Origin: an uncultured Lacibacter sp.
Lineage (GTDB): Bacteria; Bacteroidota; Bacteroidia; Chitinophagales; Chitinophagaceae
Assembly (NCBI RefSeq): GCF_946479605.1
Contig: NZ_CAMLGT010000159.1
Location: 1 to 8,968 of the forward strand
DNA length: 8,968 bases
Reading direction: 5' to 3'
The number at the start of each line of letters is the position of its first letter. Positions within the stretch are counted from its first letter, which is position 1. The notes beneath the pieces are model-generated. The model saw only the letters and a list, made by a program, of their open reading frames with translations. It made no database searches and was not told the origin of the DNA. The translations under genes and the position numbers were made by a program. This document shows, piece after piece, positions 7,045 through 8,968 of this stretch.

Positions 7045-8653
7045 CAGTAACAACAGTGGGGCTCGTAAGCCCCACTGTTGTTTTCAACACCGTCTTATTA
7101 TATTGTACAACTATTCTTTCCACAATAGTTTCGCCACTTTTACGGAACAATATCTTCATTAAGTACATTCCCGGGATAAGATTATTTATTTGCAAAGATT
7201 GATTCTGTAAGCCATTCATTGACTTCAATATCCGTCCTGCAGCATCAGTTAATATCACATCATACAAACCTGCATCAACAGGAACAGCTACTACAAAGAA
7301 ACCATTGCAAGGGTTAGGATAAATCAATACGTTAATATCTTGTGTATTGTTGCGTACCACCCTGATGTCGCTATAACTGTAAGCTCCATCTTTATCAACA
7401 ATGCGCAACCGATAAAACACGTTGGTTCCGGATATAAGACCAGCATCTGTATAGCTATAAATTGAGCCACTGCCTTCCATTGCTTTCGCAGTGACAAAAC
7501 CGATAGTAGTATATGGGGCATTACCAATTTTTCGTTGTACATCAAACCCACTGAAATTAAATTCCTGAGCAGTTTCCCAATTGAGATTTATATTATTAAC
7601 CACTCGATGTGCATGAAAGCTCAACAATTGAACAGGCAATACTGTGCATGGATTATTCAGGATTCCTGTTACACCTGCACCAAGATACCCCGGGGTAGTA
7701 ACGTTTACCAACGCAATCAAAGGCTTATTCGAATTGGTGTCACCGGTTTGAAATACATAATTATTAAACGGTAATACAGAACCCACAAAAGCACTTTTAA
7801 AACCAGGCAGAATTGTACCAGGCACAAAACCTGTACTGAATGAAGTATTGGTATGCGCAAGAATATCAATAGACTCATTAATTGCAGCATTTCTGTCTAC
7901 ATCAATATAAAGACGATAGAATCCTGAAATAGTTTCGCTGCCTGGCAGAGTTGCATTGTCAAATTTGCTTTGAATATTGATGTTGTATGTTCTTGTTTCG
8001 GTACAGTTAATTGAGCCTGAAACAAACGGATCACCCACAACAAATGTTTCACCACAACCCCAGCATTGAGGACGTTGATCTCCAACAGTTGACCAGCTGA
8101 ATGCACGAACCTGTAAAAAATCAAGTGCAGTATTGCTCACTTTAAAAGACAGGTTCTGGATATAAATATGATCTACATCAGGATCTGTATTATGCGCAAT
8201 TTTATAGATAGATGCTCCCTGATAATTAGGTGTAACCAAAGGATCATAATGATAGCTCGCAAAAATTCCTGCTGTGCCTGGTACACTTGTATTAATAGCA
8301 TTATCATCAAATCCAAATGTGAGAAATGATTTATCTAATACATCAAGGTTATTGTTTGCACTGGAAAATGTAGAAGGCGCTGGTGCAGTGCTTTGCTGGC
8401 CCGTGCAATTATACCGTTGCATTTCGAAAGCAGGGTAGTCAGCCTCCCGCCATATATGAAGCCACACATCTTTGTTACCGCCATTTACGGTAGCATTAAA
8501 TTGAAGATCGATCGTGTATAACAAGCTATCAGTACCAAATGGAGACGTGCGAACATTGCTGACAATTACATTTGTAACATTACATTGCGCACGGAGGATG
8601 TTATGAGTTGAAAGAAATAGAACTACTGATAACAGGAGTACATACTTTTTCAT
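7031..8653 (-). CDS. Secreted protein with T9SS type A C-terminal sorting domain, extended past its usual end
   Basis: A protein of 540 residues from ATG 8653 (MKKYVLLLSV). A TTG nine bases upstream is in frame but would only add MYF. Residues 1-22 are a signal peptide ending near LRA. The middle (about 23-335) is of unknown function, with many Asn, Thr and Ser, a CWGC pair at 197-200 and an acidic Asp-x-Asp-x-Asn stretch at 251-255. From about 339 comes the module common in T9SS cargo (LPVQLLSF, NWETAQE, FYRLRIVDKDG). The sorting domain starts near 443 (VLIYPNPCNG) and ends at IVERIVVQ, residue 517. Such domains normally stop there; here 23 more residues follow, encoded by the ispH terminator and the ispH 3' end, so the two genes overlap by 14 bases. 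Export by T9SS and cell-surface or extracellular location are inferred from the domain. No enzymatic motif was recognised. Confidence 0.88.
   Translation of the reverse strand: MKKYVLLLSVVLFLSTHNILRAQCNVTNVIVSNVRTSPFGTDSLLYTIDLQFNATVNGGNKDVWLHIWREADYPAFEMQRYNCTGQQSTAPAPSTFSSANNNLDVLDKSFLTFGFDDNAINTSVPGTAGIFASYHYDPLVTPNYQGASIYKIAHNTDPDVDHIYIQNLSFKVSNTALDFLQVRAFSWSTVGDQRPQCWGCGETFVVGDPFVSGSINCTETRTYNINIQSKFDNATLPGSETISGFYRLYIDVDRNAAINESIDILAHTNTSFSTGFVPGTILPGFKSAFVGSVLPFNNYVFQTGDTNSNKPLIALVNVTTPGYLGAGVTGILNNPCTVLPVQLLSFHAHRVVNNINLNWETAQEFNFSGFDVQRKIGNAPYTTIGFVTAKAMEGSGSIYSYTDAGLISGTNVFYRLRIVDKDGAYSYSDIRVVRNNTQDINVLIYPNPCNGFFVVAVPVDAGLYDVILTDAAGRILKSMNGLQNQSLQINNLIPGMYLMKILFRKSGETIVERIVVQYNKTVLKTTVGLTSPTVVTVTIV
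7049..7084 (+). terminator. Terminator of ispH, inside the convergent T9SS cargo ORF
   Basis: A 15-base-pair perfect stem (7049-7063 with 7068-7082, core CAGTGGGGCT/AGCCCCACTG) has a four-base loop CGTA and leads into TTGTTTTC. It begins five bases after the ispH stop. The T run is only good on the plus strand; leftward the sequence after the stem is mixed, so it serves the minus-strand gene poorly. The cargo ORF is translated straight through it. Confidence 0.85.
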
Positions 8654-8680
8654 AAAATACAAAATGAAAAATGAACAAAT

Positions 8681-8750
8681 TTCAGCCCGGCTCTCTGCCA
8701 GTTGATGCCGTTCATTTTTGAGCTGGCTGAAGATTAAAGAGCAGCATCAA
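8681..8750 (-). repeat. Interleaved inverted repeats in the leader of the T9SS cargo gene
   Basis: Two pairs of arms overlap in order A-B-A'-B'. Pair A is 8681-8693 (TTCAGCCCGGCTC) with 8720-8731 (GAGCTGGCTGAA), 11-12 pairs with one irregularity. Pair B is TTGATGC (8702-8708) with GCATCAA (8744-8750). In RNA the order allows a pseudoknot or two exclusive hairpins, ending 27 bases before the start codon. Pair B alone is short enough to be chance. Confidence 0.35.
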
Positions 8751-8785
8751 ATAAGAATAAATATTCCATGTAGTTTTATTTTATA

Positions 8786-8817
8786 GAAAGTTATTATAGT
8801 CAACAGATGAAAACAAT
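8786..8817 (-). promoter_or_regulatory. Weak candidate promoter of the T9SS cargo gene
   Basis: On the minus strand ATTG (8814-8817) and TAACTTTC (8786-8793) are 20 bases apart. They match three of four and seven of eight consensus positions. A start near 8780 would give a leader of about 125 bases that includes the inverted repeats at 8681-8750. The gap 8654-8938 otherwise holds only these repeats and the terminator of the next gene. Confidence 0.3.
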
Positions 8818-8857
8818 GACCTGCATTTTTAAAAACCAGTTACCGGATGATTGTGAT

Positions 8858-8893
8858 CATATAAATAAAATAAAGAAGCCTCCTTTCGGAGGC
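8858..8893 (-). terminator. Terminator of the minus-strand gene at the right edge
   Basis: A six-base-pair stem (8878-8883 with 8888-8893, GCCTCC/GGAGGC) with a four-base loop is followed, reading leftward, by a T-rich run (TTCTTTATTTTATTT). It lies about 45 bases after the stop codon at 8939 and separates that gene from the T9SS cargo gene. Confidence 0.65.
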
Positions 8894-8938
8894 CTCTCTC
8901 TTCGGTTTTATCTGGTTTTTCCTGTCCAAAGAAAATAT

Positions 8939-8968
8939 TTATTGAACAATAATGCGCTCGATAATATT
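8939..8968 (-). CDS. C-terminal end of a second T9SS-type cargo protein (partial)
   Basis: Read on the minus strand from the right edge, the codons give NIIERIIVQ and then TAA (8939-8941). This is nearly identical to the ending IVERIVVQ of the sorting domain in the neighbouring cargo gene and is a typical T9SS type A domain terminus. A terminator follows at the expected distance, supporting a real gene end. Only nine residues are visible, so the protein itself is unknown. Confidence 0.6.
   Translation of the reverse strand, partial: NIIERIIVQ

Noticed and set aside
7535..7774. Plus-strand open frame inside the T9SS cargo gene
   Set aside because: It lies opposite the conserved cargo module, has no ribosome site and shows no recognisable protein features.
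8654..8662. TTG start three codons upstream of the T9SS cargo ATG
   Set aside because: It only adds MYF before a normal signal peptide beginning MKKYV, and ATG at 8653 is the better start.
8847..8860. Small palindrome ATGAT-N4-ATCAT resembling a regulator half-site (TGTGATCA)
   Set aside because: Five-base arms in AT-rich sequence are expected by chance, and no matching second half-site with CRP/FNR spacing is present.

Overview
The window looks like an ordinary chromosomal segment of a member of the Bacteroidota, most probably close to Chitinophagaceae. Three things suggest this: a type IX secretion (T9SS) cargo gene with a C-terminal sorting domain, one very clean Bacteroidota-type promoter (TTTG-N18-TACCTTTG) in front of ispH, and protein families in their Bacteroidota forms (long IspH, CcmC plus a small CcmD-like protein, HtrA ending in a YPGY-type tail). 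The family placement is inference from protein features; no search was run.

Layout. Positions 1-1141 (+) are the end of a cytochrome c maturation (heme export) cluster: the C-terminus of CcmB, then CcmC, then a CcmD-like small membrane protein that overlaps ccmC by one base. An amino-acid (glutamate-type) dehydrogenase follows after 35 bases (1177-2595, +) and ends at a strong intrinsic terminator. A 273-base gap then holds that terminator and a set of nested inverted repeats just upstream of an HtrA/DegP-type periplasmic serine protease (2869-4368, +). The protease gene converges on a cytoplasmic GH13 alpha-amylase-family gene (4421-5713, -), and the two share one bidirectional terminator. 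The amylase gene and ispH (5824-7044, +) are divergent, with candidate promoters packed into 110 bases. ispH converges on a T9SS-sorted secreted protein (7031-8653, -). The last 30 bases hold the C-terminal nine codons of a second gene on the minus strand whose ending matches a T9SS sorting domain, followed by its terminator.

How the genes relate. Apart from the ccm cluster there is no obvious shared pathway. The rest is housekeeping (amino-acid metabolism, envelope protein quality control, glucan breakdown, isoprenoid precursor synthesis) followed by the start of a region of secreted proteins. I see no mobile element, CRISPR array, tRNA or rRNA, and no clear new defence or biosynthetic system.

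The points most worth a second look are: the T9SS cargo ORF, which appears to have lost its normal stop and reads 23 codons through the ispH terminator; the structured region ahead of htrA; and unusual heme-binding motifs in CcmC.
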